A stretch of 64,000 nt of DNA from Sulfurovum sp. UBA4779 (GTDB lineage: Bacteria; Campylobacterota; Campylobacteria; Campylobacterales; Sulfurovaceae): positions 46,730 through 110,729 of the forward strand of contig DHHF01000009.1 in NCBI GenBank assembly GCA_002403155.1. The letters are read 5' to 3'. Positions 15,430 through 24,780 of the stretch are shown here, piece after piece. The stretch's first letter is position 1; every line of letters begins with the position of its first letter. The notes under the pieces were generated by a model. That model had not been told where the DNA came from. It worked only from the letters and a program-made list of their open reading frames with translations, and did not search any database. Both the position numbers and the translations under genes were made by a program.

Positions 15430-17292
15430 CTAAAGAGCCTTGCTTGCCAAATGCGCAACCCTTTGTGCAAATACGATTTTGTCTTTCAGCTCTAACCCCT
15501 CTGAGAGCTTTGCCGTATCAAGCAAAATCCATGCCGCATCCGAAAAGAGATTGTCATCTGTAAGCGCATCAAGCTTTTTAATCATCTCATGTTCGGGATT
15601 AATCTCCAAAATAAGAGGAATGTCAGGCATCTTTTGGCCCATCTGCACAAACATATGCGCCATGCTTGCCATCGGATCGCTGCTGTCTTTCACAACGCAT
15701 GAAGCACTGGAAGTCAATCTTGTTGAAATCTTGACATCCTTCACTTCGCTGCCCAAAACCTCTTTGATTTTGTCCGTAAGCGCTTGATACTCTTTTGAAA
15801 TTTCTTCTTTTTCCTCTTGGGTTTTACTCTCCGGCGCCTCTATAGCAGTAACATCGTTAAAACTCCACTCTTTATACATACCTATCATCGGTGTGACGAT
15901 GCTGTCCACCTCCTCATCGTCCATAATAAGCACTTCAATATTGGCTTTTTTATATGCCTCAAGCAATGGCGAATTTCTTAGTACTTTCTCATCTTTACCT
16001 ATAATATAATAAATTTCTTTCTTTTGGGAATCTCCGCGGGAGATATACTCATCCAAACCGATAAGCCCCTCTTGTACAGAACTTTTGTACCGTACGATCT
16101 CCAACAGTGTTTCTTTGTTTGTATAGTCTGTAAAAATGCCCTCTTTAATCACTCTGTTATATTGCTCAGTAAATATTTCTGCATCTTCTTTGTTGAGCTT
16201 TTTGATCTCTGTGAGAATTTTTTTCACAGAATTTTGTCTGATATTGGCAAGTATTTTATTTTCCTGAAGAATCTCCCTCGAGACATTAAGCGGCAAATCT
16301 TCACTGTCAATGACACCCTTTACAAAACGCAAATACGGAGGCAGCAGCTCTTTATCGTCATCCGTAATAAAGACACGTTTTACGTACAGTTTTACTCCGG
16401 GCTGGTAGTCTGCCCTATACAGATCAAAAGGGGCGCTCTTGGGGATATAGAAAAGTGTCGTAAATTCTTGGGCGCCTTCCACTTTGTTATGCATATACGC
16501 AAGAGGTTCGGCATCGCCATGCGAAATCGTTTTATAAAACTCTACATAATCTTCTTTTTTGAGTTCCGATTTGGGAAGTGTCCAAAGTGCAGATGCTGCA
16601 TTGATCTGCTCTGATTTTTTTACTTTTTTTGTCTCTTTGTTTTCTCCCTCTCCCGTCGTTTCCTCTTCAGAAAAATGAAGCATGATCGGATATGCAATAT
16701 GGTTAGAATACTTTTTGACTACCTCTTTTACCCGCCATTGATTTAAAAATTCTTTTTCGTCCTCTTTGAGCGTAATATAGACAATGGTTCCTTGCGACTC
16801 TTTTGTAACAGGGACGATCTCAAATTCTCCCGTTCCGTCTGTTGTAAATTTATACGCCTGCGTTTCGCCCGCTTTTTTAGTGATCACATCCACCTTTTGC
16901 GCAACCATAAATACAGAATAAAATCCGACCCCAAACTGTCCGATCAGATTCGAGTCTTTTTTTGCATCCCCGGTAAGCGACTCTATAAACGATTTGGTGC
17001 CGGATTTTGCGATAGTCCCAAGATGGCTTATAAGATCTGCCTCATTCATCCCTATTCCGTTGTCGCCTATGGTTAAAGACCCGTCCTCTTCGTCCACTCC
17101 GATAAAAATTTGGCCTTTCCATGCTTCATTTTTATATTTTTCATCCGTCAAAGAAAGATAATTAAATTTATCCAACGCATCGCTTGCATTGGATACCAGC
17201 TCTCGTATAAAGATCTCTTTGTTTGAATATAACGAATGCGTCATAAGCTTTAAGAGTTGGCCGATTTCAGTTTGAAATTGATGCTTTGCCAT
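15430..17292 (-). CDS. htpG: molecular chaperone HtpG (Hsp90)
   Basis: Cytosolic ATP-dependent chaperone, 620 residues as expected. The N-terminal GHKL ATPase shows FIRELVSNASDALDK, IGDNGIGM and GQFGVGFYS; the middle domain has the catalytic-loop region GVIDSEDLPLNVSRE; and the C-terminal dimerisation domain follows. It is monocistronic. Divergent sixA begins about 130 bases from its start. Downstream (15391-15416) a CTGTCC/GGACAG hairpin without a clear T-run might aid termination. Confidence 0.97.
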   Translation of the reverse strand: MAKHQFQTEIGQLLKLMTHSLYSNKEIFIRELVSNASDALDKFNYLSLTDEKYKNEAWKGQIFIGVDEEDGSLTIGDNGIGMNEADLISHLGTIAKSGTKSFIESLTGDAKKDSNLIGQFGVGFYSVFMVAQKVDVITKKAGETQAYKFTTDGTGEFEIVPVTKESQGTIVYITLKEDEKEFLNQWRVKEVVKKYSNHIAYPIMLHFSEEETTGEGENKETKKVKKSEQINAASALWTLPKSELKKEDYVEFYKTISHGDAEPLAYMHNKVEGAQEFTTLFYIPKSAPFDLYRADYQPGVKLYVKRVFITDDDKELLPPYLRFVKGVIDSEDLPLNVSREILQENKILANIRQNSVKKILTEIKKLNKEDAEIFTEQYNRVIKEGIFTDYTNKETLLEIVRYKSSVQEGLIGLDEYISRGDSQKKEIYYIIGKDEKVLRNSPLLEAYKKANIEVLIMDDEEVDSIVTPMIGMYKEWSFNDVTAIEAPESKTQEEKEEISKEYQALTDKIKEVLGSEVKDVKISTRLTSSASCVVKDSSDPMASMAHMFVQMGQKMPDIPLILEINPEHEMIKKLDALTDDNLFSDAAWILLDTAKLSEGLELKDKIVFAQRVAHLASKAL

Positions 17293-17412
17293 ACATATCC
17301 TTTCGTTTCTTGCTGTTTTTTGGCGGATTATAATATATTTTCATTAAAATTTCAAGTTTTTTTGAAAGATAGTTTAGTCAAATACACTAAACTATTTTTG
17401 TCTATTTTGTGT

Positions 17413-17418
17413 TATAAT
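17413..17418 (+). promoter_or_regulatory. extended -10 promoter of sixA, placed for a leaderless mRNA
   Basis: TATAAT is preceded by TG one base upstream (TGTTATAAT), an extended -10. Only six bases, all T, separate it from the sixA ATG at 17425, so the predicted start site falls on or next to the A of the start codon. Confidence 0.6.
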
Positions 17419-17424
17419 TTTTTT

Positions 17425-17916
17425 ATGAAAACGATTTATCTTATCAGACATGCCAAATCAGATTGGAGCGATATCGATGTCCATGATATGCAAAGGGGCC
17501 TCAGCAAACGAGGGAAAAAAGCGATCCCCATCATGGCAAAAGCAATGAGGGAAAAGGGGATTAGGCCTGATTTAGTTATCGCAAGTTCTGCCAAACGGAC
17601 AAAACTGACAGCAAAAAAACTGCTTAAAGCGCTTGGGATTTCCCAAAAAATTATCTATAAAGACGAACTCTATCTTGCAGCACCGGATACAATGCTGTCT
17701 ATCATTCATGCGCTGGATGATCAATATCAATCTATTTTTCTCATAGGCCATAATCCGGGTATCACAGAATTTGCCAATCTCATGACAGACGCAAAAATAG
17801 AAAACATCCCTACACTTGGGATTGCAGCCCTGTCATGCAACTCGAATTCATGGAAACATTGCACATATCACCATACTGCATTAAACTTTTTTATCTATCC
17901 GAAAATGTTCAAATAG
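17425..17916 (+). CDS. sixA: phosphohistidine phosphatase SixA-like (histidine phosphatase superfamily)
   Basis: A 163-residue RHG-type phosphatase. The catalytic N-terminus LIRHAKSDW carries the nucleophilic His, KRGKKAIP and SSAKRTKLTAKKL supply the phosphate-binding Arg region, and FLIGHNPGITEF holds the second catalytic His. SixA dephosphorylates phosphohistidine, classically on ArcB or on phosphotransfer proteins. The ATG is preceded by T-rich sequence with no ribosome binding site but with TATAAT six bases away, suggesting leaderless translation. It is monocistronic and convergent with guaA. Whether it acts on the His-phosphotransfer protein at 25 kb is speculative. Confidence 0.85.
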   Translation: MKTIYLIRHAKSDWSDIDVHDMQRGLSKRGKKAIPIMAKAMREKGIRPDLVIASSAKRTKLTAKKLLKALGISQKIIYKDELYLAAPDTMLSIIHALDDQYQSIFLIGHNPGITEFANLMTDAKIENIPTLGIAALSCNSNSWKHCTYHHTALNFFIYPKMFK

Positions 17917-17965
17917 CAAAAAAACTTATTTTTAATTGAAATAAATCGACGATAGGCTTGTTTTG

Positions 17966-17991
17966 TGCCGCCTTGAAAAACAAAGACGGCA
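17966..17991. terminator. possible bidirectional terminator between sixA and guaA
   Basis: Arms TGCCGCCTT and AAGACGGCA pair except for one C-A mismatch, with an eight-base A-rich loop, in the 91-base convergent gap. A-rich sequence lies on both sides but there is no long T-run on either strand, so strength is uncertain. Confidence 0.35.
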
Positions 17992-18007
17992 GCAGAAAAC
18001 TATAAAA

Positions 18008-19546
18008 CTATTCCCATTCAATCGTTGCAGGAGGCTTGGAGCTTATATCGTAAACAACGCGGTTTATACCGTCTATCTCGTTGATAATACGGCGGCTTAT
18101 CCCTTCAAGTATATCATGAGGAATATGCGCAAACGTTGCGGTCATGCCGTCCACGGATTCTACCATCCGCACGCAGACCGTGTTGTCGTATGTTCTGTTG
18201 TCTCCCATGACTCCGACGGATTTTACGTTAAGCAGCACCGTAAAAGCTTGCCATACTTTATCATAATATCCTGCAGCTTTTAGCTCTTCTTGCATAATCG
18301 CATCAGATTCTCTAAGCAATCTAAGCGCCTCTTCGTTGACTTCTCCCATGACACGTATCGCCAATCCGGGACCCGGAAACGGATGTCTGCCTACCATCTC
18401 TTTAGGCAGGCCCAGCTCAAGCCCAAGCTGCCTTACCTCATCTTTAAATATCTCTCTGAGCGGCTCCACCAGTTCAAACGTCATCCAATCAGGAAGCCCC
18501 CCTACGTTATGATGAGATTTGATCGTTTTTGACGGCCCTTTTACCGAAACAGACTCAATGACATCCGTATATAACGTGCCTTGCGCCAAAAAAGAAACAT
18601 CGGTATGTTTTTTGGCCTCTTCGTCAAACACCTCGATAAAAGTTTCACCGATCACTTTGCGTTTGGTTTCAGGATCACTGATGCCTTCCAGTTTTTTCAT
18701 GAAAATCTCTTTCGCATCAATACTGATAAGAGGAATATCCAGCATCTTAAACATATTTTGCACTTGTGCGGCTTCGTTTTTTCGAAGCAGCCCTTGATCA
18801 ACAAACACACAGATAAGCTGTTCTTTTGGCAGTGCTTCATGCAGCATCGCAGCCACTACAGAGCTGTCTACTCCGCCGCTTACTCCGCAAAGTACTTTTT
18901 TGTTGCCTACTTGTGCTTTAATCTGCATAATTTTTTCTTTGGCAAAGCTCCCCATATTCCAGGTGCTTTCGCATCCGCAGATATGTTTGGCAAAATTTTT
19001 AAGCATTTTAACCCCTGCCGCAGAATGATGCACTTCCGGGTGAAACTGAAAAGCATAAATTTTTCTCTCTTCATTGGCAATCGCTGCAAAAGGAGAGTTT
19101 TCGCTTGTACCGATCACTTTAAATGTTTCGGGAATACGTTCGGCCCTATCGCCGTGGCTCATCCAGACAACCGAATCATTCTCAACGTCTTTAAAAACAG
19201 GAGAATCTGCTTTGATATGCAATTTGGCTTTTCCATACTCATGGTGATCTGCTGCCACCACTTCTCCGCCAAAGTGCTGTGTAATCAGCTGCATCCCATA
19301 ACATACGCCTAAAATCGGCAATCCTAATTCCCAAATGCCATCCTCAGGCTTGTAGGCATCCTCTGCATACACAGAAGCCGGCCCTCCGGAGAGAATAATT
19401 CCTTTTGGTTTTCGCGCTTTAATATCGGCAATGTTTTCACGATAAGGCACAACCTCAGTATATACACCGCTCTCTCTAAGTTTTCTGGCAATCAGCTGCG
19501 TATATTGGGATCCGAAATCCAAAACAACAATAGGTACTTCTTTCAT
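18008..19546 (-). CDS. guaA: GMP synthase (glutamine-hydrolysing)
   Basis: Converts XMP to GMP using glutamine and ATP. The 512 residues hold a class I amidotransferase domain (LGVCYGMQ with nucleophile Cys near 80; HPEVHHS), an ATP-pyrophosphatase domain (VSGGVDSSV near 225) and the C-terminal dimerisation domain ending in KPPATIEWE, the invariant GuaA tail. The ATG has a strong Shine-Dalgarno (AAGGAAAAAG). Upstream is a 13-bp inverted repeat and a three-codon ORF with the same Shine-Dalgarno, which may affect expression. Confidence 0.97.
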   Translation of the reverse strand: MKEVPIVVLDFGSQYTQLIARKLRESGVYTEVVPYRENIADIKARKPKGIILSGGPASVYAEDAYKPEDGIWELGLPILGVCYGMQLITQHFGGEVVAADHHEYGKAKLHIKADSPVFKDVENDSVVWMSHGDRAERIPETFKVIGTSENSPFAAIANEERKIYAFQFHPEVHHSAAGVKMLKNFAKHICGCESTWNMGSFAKEKIMQIKAQVGNKKVLCGVSGGVDSSVVAAMLHEALPKEQLICVFVDQGLLRKNEAAQVQNMFKMLDIPLISIDAKEIFMKKLEGISDPETKRKVIGETFIEVFDEEAKKHTDVSFLAQGTLYTDVIESVSVKGPSKTIKSHHNVGGLPDWMTFELVEPLREIFKDEVRQLGLELGLPKEMVGRHPFPGPGLAIRVMGEVNEEALRLLRESDAIMQEELKAAGYYDKVWQAFTVLLNVKSVGVMGDNRTYDNTVCVRMVESVDGMTATFAHIPHDILEGISRRIINEIDGINRVVYDISSKPPATIEWE

Positions 19547-19559
19547 CTTTTTCCTTCTA

Positions 19560-19600
19560 TTTTTATAGTTAAATTTTTCAAAAAAACTTAACTATAAAAA
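19560..19600. repeat. perfect 13-bp inverted repeat in the guaA leader
   Basis: TTTTTATAGTTAA (19560-19572) and TTAACTATAAAAA (19588-19600) are exact complements with a 15-base loop. The element sits between a mini-ORF start and the guaA Shine-Dalgarno (minus strand), so the stem could hide or expose that site. It could instead be the nhaD terminator. Confidence 0.6.
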
Positions 19601-19603
19601 CAT
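19592..19603 (-). CDS. three-codon leader ORF (Met-Phe-Leu-stop) before guaA
   Basis: The 13-base block AAGGAAAAAGATG that starts guaA (19544-19556) occurs again, identical, at 19601-19613. The second copy opens ATG-TTT-TTA-TAG. A minimal ORF with a good ribosome binding site in the leader could act in initiation control. It may equally be a by-product of a small duplication. Confidence 0.25.
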   Translation of the reverse strand: MFL

Positions 19604-19645
19604 CTTTTTCCTTGCTTTTTAAAAACATAAAACAAGAAAAAAGAT
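19602..19645 (-). terminator. probable nhaD terminator (imperfect inverted repeat)
   Basis: Just after the nhaD stop, ATCTTTTTCCTTG and CAAGAAAAAAGAT are complementary except for one position. In the nhaD direction the hairpin is AT-rich. It stands next to the 13-bp inverted repeat of the guaA leader. Confidence 0.4.
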
Positions 19646-19654
19646 AAAAATATT

Positions 19655-20986
19655 TCAATGAATCCCTAAGACATCAAACTGCACATACCATACTGCCAGC
19701 GACACAAAATATCCTGCAAGAACCGTCCAGGCATATTTCATGTGGGAAGAGAATGTATAGATACCGTGCAGTTTGCCCATGACTCCTACCCCGGCAGCGC
19801 TTCCAAAAGAGATCAGCGATCCTCCTATCCCGGCCGTCATCGTAACGAGCATCCATTGCGCTTGTGCATTTTCTCCCATGTTCGGATCGGCTTTAAGCAC
19901 TGCCGACATGACAGGTACGTTATCAACAATAGCAGAAAGAAACCCCACACCGATATTGACAACAGTTGCGCCAAATTGGCTATACAATGTCGTAAAATAC
20001 TCTAAAAAGCCTAAAAAATGCAGTCCGCCGACTGCGGCTAAAATCCCGAAGAAAAAAAGCAACGTATCGTTTTCAATTTTAGCGATAAATGAAAAAATAT
20101 TCACGCGGGGACAAGCAGTACCGTCGCTTTCATACCTTACTTCTCTGTTCATTCTGTAAACATAAAGCTTCAAAATTGCCAACCCGAACATCATGCCCCA
20201 CATGGCAGGCAGATGAAGCACCTGATGAGAGATAACCGCAGAGGCTATGGTCAATGCAAAAAGCCCTATTATCACTTTTCCGCCATATGCAATGTGCACC
20301 TCTTTTTCTCCCTGAATAAAAGGAGGATTTCCTTTTGGCACAAAACGGCTCAATAAAAAAGCAGTGACATACCATCCCAAAAATGAGGCAGGGAAAAGAT
20401 ACAGAAAATCTACAAACTCTCCCTTTTTATCCACCCACACCATCAGCGTCGTAATATCGCCAAACGGGCTCCATGCCCCGCCTGCGTTTGCTGCGACAAC
20501 GATATTGATCGCCGCAGGCACGAGGAATGCTTTTGTTTCTTTATCAATGGTGATCAATACCGTCGAAAGGATCAACGCCGTGGTAAGATTATCCGCTACA
20601 GGCGAGATAAAAAATGCCAAAAGGCCCGTAATCCAAAAAAGTTTTTGATAACTGTATCCTTTTGAGACAAGCCTATAGCGAAGGGCAGAAAATACATTCC
20701 TGTCGATCATCGCTTCGATATAGGTCATTGCAACATACAAAAAGAAAAAAATTCCGGCAATCTCGTAGATAAGCAGTTCTATTTCATGATGCAAATGTTT
20801 GCCGTCTAAACCGTTAAGCGCATAATAGAATCCTATCAGCATAAAAATAAAAGTTCCTGCAAACAGTGCAGGCTTTGCCTTGTTGATATGATATTTGTCT
20901 TCCATGGCAATAAAATAATATCCCACCACAAATATAATCAACGAAGCGATCCCCACCCAACTCGTCGTTAAATTCAAATCGTGCAT
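19655..20986 (-). CDS. nhaD: Na+/H+ antiporter NhaD
   Basis: Inner-membrane sodium/proton antiporter of the ion transporter superfamily. The 443 residues have about 12 hydrophobic segments and the conserved repeats SPVADNLTTALILSTV and LSAIVDNVPVMSAVL, plus NAGGAWSPFGDITTLMVW and GGSLISFGSAAGV, the NhaD signature regions. No signal peptide is apparent. The start follows nadB by eight bases, so nadB-nhaD may be one transcript. Common in marine and sulfidic-habitat Campylobacterota. Confidence 0.92.
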   Translation of the reverse strand: MHDLNLTTSWVGIASLIIFVVGYYFIAMEDKYHINKAKPALFAGTFIFMLIGFYYALNGLDGKHLHHEIELLIYEIAGIFFFLYVAMTYIEAMIDRNVFSALRYRLVSKGYSYQKLFWITGLLAFFISPVADNLTTALILSTVLITIDKETKAFLVPAAINIVVAANAGGAWSPFGDITTLMVWVDKKGEFVDFLYLFPASFLGWYVTAFLLSRFVPKGNPPFIQGEKEVHIAYGGKVIIGLFALTIASAVISHQVLHLPAMWGMMFGLAILKLYVYRMNREVRYESDGTACPRVNIFSFIAKIENDTLLFFFGILAAVGGLHFLGFLEYFTTLYSQFGATVVNIGVGFLSAIVDNVPVMSAVLKADPNMGENAQAQWMLVTMTAGIGGSLISFGSAAGVGVMGKLHGIYTFSSHMKYAWTVLAGYFVSLAVWYVQFDVLGIH

Positions 20987-20994
20987 TTTAATCC

Positions 20995-22443
20995 TTATGA
21001 TTCAATATAGTGTGAGCCAAGCGACTCTTTGCGTGCTAAAGCAGCATCTACAATTGCAGAAGCCGTATTGAGACGCAATTTCAACAATCGCCCTATCTCT
21101 TTATTTTTCATATCATAGATAAGATTCTTGGCTTCATGCAATCCTTTGGCAGTGCGAATGATACCGACATCATCCCACATCACTTGCCGCAGACGCTGTT
21201 TGTACATTTTGTCGTTTTCTTTGTGCAGAATATTACCGTAATCTTTATCAAACTTGGGTATTCTCCCTTCTTTCTTGCTTTTTGCCAGAAGATGCGCAGT
21301 TGCTCTTTTGGCAAAAACAACCCCCTCCAGCAAAGAGTTGGACGCGAGCCGATTGGCACCGTGAACGCCCGTCCTGGCTGCTTCTCCTATCACATATAAA
21401 CCTTCCACTCCTTCTATACAGCCATGGGTGTCGCTTTTTATCCCGCCGTTGGCATAGTGAAAAGCCGGAGAGATGGGGACTCTGTCTTGAGGAAAGCGAT
21501 AGCCAAGCGCACCGAACGTGCGTGTAATATTGGGGAATCTTTCCCTAAACCATGACTCTTCAAACATAGAAAAATCCAGATAGGCTTCTTCTCCTGTTTG
21601 GCGTTTATAATCAAAAATGCCTCTGGCTACAATGTCTCTGCCCGCCAATTCACCCCGCTCGTCATAATCAAACAAAAAACGCCTTCCCTCTTTATCTACC
21701 ACATGCGCACCTTCGCCCCTCAGTGCTTCTGTAAGAAGCAGCTTTCTGGCAAAAGGCGTTTTGACAAAAACCGTAGGATGAAACTGCATAAATTCCATAT
21801 CGGCCAGCTCTATGCCTTTTTCAACACAGATGCCGTGAATATCCGCACTGACGGTACGGGAATTGGTATTGTAGGCATACAGTGATCCGATCCCGCCCGA
21901 TGCGATAATGACATCATCCGCATAAATAGCAGTAGGTTCATAATTGACAGTTGCTTTGACGCCGTAACATCTTCCATTTTCAATAAGCAGATCATATACC
22001 AATGTATTTTTCTGCAAATGATGCATGTTTTGCACCATCATAAAATAGTGGAGATATCGCCCGGTTGCATCCCCCCCCGCATGGATAATGCGTGCTACCG
22101 AATGTGCCGCCTCTTTGGTATAAAGAAGGTTGCCTTGGCTGTCTTTATCAAACTCCATGCCTCTTTGGATAATATCTGCCGTCGTTTCAAGCGAGGTACG
22201 CGAAAGAATCTCTACTGCTTCTTTATTGTTATGATAAGAACCTGCAGCCATCGTATCTTCCACATGCAAAGCGATATCTGCTTCATTCAAAGCCGTTACC
22301 ATCCCCCCCTGTGCATAAAAGGTATTGCATTCCCACGGAATATCTTTGCATACGACTAAAACTTTTTTGCTTTTCGGCAGCTGCAAAGCAGCATATAATC
22401 CTGCAATCCCTGCGCCGATGATCAGTACGTCATATTTGTTCAT
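20995..22443 (-). CDS. nadB: L-aspartate oxidase
   Basis: FAD enzyme that makes iminoaspartate for NAD synthesis. From the ATG at 22443 (AGGAC upstream) it is 482 residues. It shows the FAD-binding GAGIAGLYAA, the covalent-site-like loop TFYAQGGMV, the active-site region QFHPTVF and LTEALRGEGA, the RDIVARGI helix and the C-terminal GEAARTGVHGANRLASNSLLEG typical of NadB. Succinate dehydrogenase flavoproteins share the fold but are longer. A longer frame to 22488 lacks a ribosome binding site. Confidence 0.94.
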   Translation of the reverse strand: MNKYDVLIIGAGIAGLYAALQLPKSKKVLVVCKDIPWECNTFYAQGGMVTALNEADIALHVEDTMAAGSYHNNKEAVEILSRTSLETTADIIQRGMEFDKDSQGNLLYTKEAAHSVARIIHAGGDATGRYLHYFMMVQNMHHLQKNTLVYDLLIENGRCYGVKATVNYEPTAIYADDVIIASGGIGSLYAYNTNSRTVSADIHGICVEKGIELADMEFMQFHPTVFVKTPFARKLLLTEALRGEGAHVVDKEGRRFLFDYDERGELAGRDIVARGIFDYKRQTGEEAYLDFSMFEESWFRERFPNITRTFGALGYRFPQDRVPISPAFHYANGGIKSDTHGCIEGVEGLYVIGEAARTGVHGANRLASNSLLEGVVFAKRATAHLLAKSKKEGRIPKFDKDYGNILHKENDKMYKQRLRQVMWDDVGIIRTAKGLHEAKNLIYDMKNKEIGRLLKLRLNTASAIVDAALARKESLGSHYIES

Positions 22444-22543
22444 TTGCTTGTCCTTTTGGCTGCATGGTGCTGTTTTGGTCAGACACATAAACAGGATCGG
22501 TTTTATATCCGCATCCCCCCATCATCATACAGCAAAGAAATGC

Positions 22544-22549
22544 TATAAT
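22544..22549 (+). promoter_or_regulatory. extended -10 promoter of the DciA-like gene, leaderless spacing
   Basis: TGCTATAAT, an extended -10, ends six bases before the ATG at 22556. No ribosome binding site is present in the gap (ATATTT). The arrangement is identical to that before sixA. Confidence 0.6.
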
Positions 22550-22555
22550 ATATTT

Positions 22556-23005
22556 ATGAAAACTTCGCATGCTATTTTGTCTCATCTTACGCATCAGCCT
22601 CAATTTAGATTTTTAAAAAAACAGGGATGCTATCATAAATTCATTCAACTGTTGGGTGCAAAATACCAAAGTGCCATCGCTTTTGTTTACATTAAAAACG
22701 AAACGCTGTTTGTGGCGACAACCCATCCTGCTTTTAAAATGGAACTCAATTATAATAGAGATTTATTAAAAAGCGTATTAACGCAATTGCGTATCCACGA
22801 TAGCGAATGCGCCTTTATGGACGCGCGCGAAGTGATTGTTTTTCACAGCAAATACTATCCGGTCGAAAACAATAAGCCGCTTATTTCTACTATTCCCTAC
22901 TATCAAGAGCGCTCAACCTCCCGGTTTGTAATCCAAACAGACAATTTGGCACTCAAAGAAAAATTCGAACATATCAAAGAACTGATACAGTGCAATCGGT
23001 CATAA
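22556..23005 (+). CDS. DUF721/DciA-like protein
   Basis: A 149-residue protein resembling the DUF721 (DciA) group found in Campylobacterota. A short helical start is followed by a segment like DciA core strands (AIAFVYIKNETLFVATTHPAFKM is the recognisable stretch, cited by its ends) and a helix LLKSVLTQL. DciA proteins load replicative DnaB helicase. Similarity is weak, so function is tentative. It appears to be leaderless and overlaps the GTG start of uvrC by 16 bases, so the two are translationally linked. Confidence 0.55.
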   Translation: MKTSHAILSHLTHQPQFRFLKKQGCYHKFIQLLGAKYQSAIAFVYIKNETLFVATTHPAFKMELNYNRDLLKSVLTQLRIHDSECAFMDAREVIVFHSKYYPVENNKPLISTIPYYQERSTSRFVIQTDNLALKEKFEHIKELIQCNRS

Positions 23006-24780
23006 AAAATCTTCCTGTATCAGCAGGCATTTACCAGTACTTTGATGCTGCAGGAAAACTGCTCTATGTAGGAAAAGCAAAAAACCTCAAAAACAGAGTA
23101 AAAAGCTATTGGCGTTTTGCCCCGGAGTTTATGCCAAACCCCTCTCTTTCTACAAGAATTATCAAAATGCTGCATGAAGCGTATACTTTAGAATATATTG
23201 TCGTAGACAGTGAAGAGGATGCGCTTATTCTTGAAAACTCCCTCATTAAACAGCTCAAACCCAAATACAACATTCTTCTTCGCGATGACAAAACCTATCC
23301 TTACATCTATATAGACGAATCTCAAGACTATCCGCGTTTTGAAATCACTAGGAAAATCATCAAAGGCAAAAAAATTACTTACTACGGGCCCTTTCCCAGC
23401 GGGGGAAAAGCGTTGTTTGATGCACTTTACGAGATCTACCCCCTGGTACAGAAAAAATCTTGCCTCAAAGAGGGCAAGGCCTGCCTGTTTTACCAAATCA
23501 AAAAATGTTTGGCGCCCTGCGAAAATAAAATATCGCCTACAGAATACGCCCAAATCATTGAAGAGGCAAAATCTTCCCTGCGCAAACGAAGTAAACTGAT
23601 TGCAGCGCTTGAAAAAAAAATGACACAACTCGCCCTGCAGGAGCGTTTTGAGGAGGCAGCAAAAATGCGGGATATGATCCAATCGATTGCCTCGCTCTCA
23701 ACAGTCTCAGGCGTTGATCTTGCCAATTCTTTTGATGCGGATATTTTTGCGATACAAAACGGCCGGGAGCGGGGCGTTGCTGTCAAACTTTTTATACGAG
23801 AAGGAAAACTCATCTCGTCCTCTTATTCTTATTTTAGGCATACTCATATGTTTGATACCAATGAAGCCTATAAACAATCGCTTCTTGAATTTTATGCGCC
23901 GGATATCCCTCAGGTATGTAAAACTATTTTGACTGCGCACGATTTTGAAGACAGCAAGCAAGTGGCCCATACGCTGTCAGTGCAATTTGACAAAAAAATA
24001 GAAATCCTTTGCCCCAAACGCGGCCCAAAAGCCAAACTGGTTGCGCTCGCAATGCAAAATTGCGAAGAGCTGCTGCGCAAACAGGATAACGATACCGTGA
24101 TGGAACAAAAAATTGCAGACCTTTGTGATTTAAATGCCGTACCGTACCGTATAGAAACATTTGACAACTCCCATATGATGGGCACAGCTGCCGTAGGCGG
24201 CATGGTTGTCTGGAACGAAGACGGCTGGGATAAGCAATCGTATAGGCGATACGAACTTCATGAGCGCGACGAATATAGCCAAATGAAAGAACTGCTTTCA
24301 AGACGCATCGCCGATTTTACGCAAAACCCTCCTCCCGATCTATGGATACTAGACGGGGGGCAGGCCAACCTTAACCTTGCCGTTGAACTTCTTAAAAAAA
24401 GCAAAACAAATCTTGATGTCATTGCTATCGCCAAAGAAAAACTTGATGCAAAAGCCCACCGTGCCAAAGGCGCCGCAAAAGATCTTATCTATACGCCCCA
24501 TGGAACGATAGATCTCCAAAGCTCAGACAAGCGTCTTCAGTGGATTCAAAAACAAAGAGACGAGGCGCACCGCTATGCCCTTGCGTATCATCAAAACAAG
24601 AAAAGAAAAGAAGACACCCAAATTTCCCTGCTCAGCCAAAAAGGGATAGGCAAAGCCACCCTTAAAAAACTTATCGATTATTTCGGCACGTTTGAAGCCA
24701 TCGAGAATGCATCTTCGGAGGAGCTAGAAAACGTCACAAATAAAAAAACTGCCCTGATCATAAAAAACTATCAACGTTAA
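22990..24780 (+). CDS. uvrC: excinuclease ABC subunit C
   Basis: Makes both incisions in nucleotide excision repair together with UvrB. The 596 residues show a GIY-YIG nuclease domain (AGIYQYFD ... KLLYVGKAKNLKNRV), a Cys-rich segment near 155-175 (CLKEGKACLFYQIKKCLAPC, with four Cys), a UVR motif (ALQERFEEAAKMRDMI), the RNase H-like nuclease domain (ETFDNSHMMGTAAVGGMV, WILDGGQANL) and C-terminal helix-hairpin-helices (GIGKATLKKLIDYFG). The start is GTG inside the upstream gene. Confidence 0.96.
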   Translation: MQSVIKNLPVSAGIYQYFDAAGKLLYVGKAKNLKNRVKSYWRFAPEFMPNPSLSTRIIKMLHEAYTLEYIVVDSEEDALILENSLIKQLKPKYNILLRDDKTYPYIYIDESQDYPRFEITRKIIKGKKITYYGPFPSGGKALFDALYEIYPLVQKKSCLKEGKACLFYQIKKCLAPCENKISPTEYAQIIEEAKSSLRKRSKLIAALEKKMTQLALQERFEEAAKMRDMIQSIASLSTVSGVDLANSFDADIFAIQNGRERGVAVKLFIREGKLISSSYSYFRHTHMFDTNEAYKQSLLEFYAPDIPQVCKTILTAHDFEDSKQVAHTLSVQFDKKIEILCPKRGPKAKLVALAMQNCEELLRKQDNDTVMEQKIADLCDLNAVPYRIETFDNSHMMGTAAVGGMVVWNEDGWDKQSYRRYELHERDEYSQMKELLSRRIADFTQNPPPDLWILDGGQANLNLAVELLKKSKTNLDVIAIAKEKLDAKAHRAKGAAKDLIYTPHGTIDLQSSDKRLQWIQKQRDEAHRYALAYHQNKKRKEDTQISLLSQKGIGKATLKKLIDYFGTFEAIENASSEELENVTNKKTALIIKNYQR

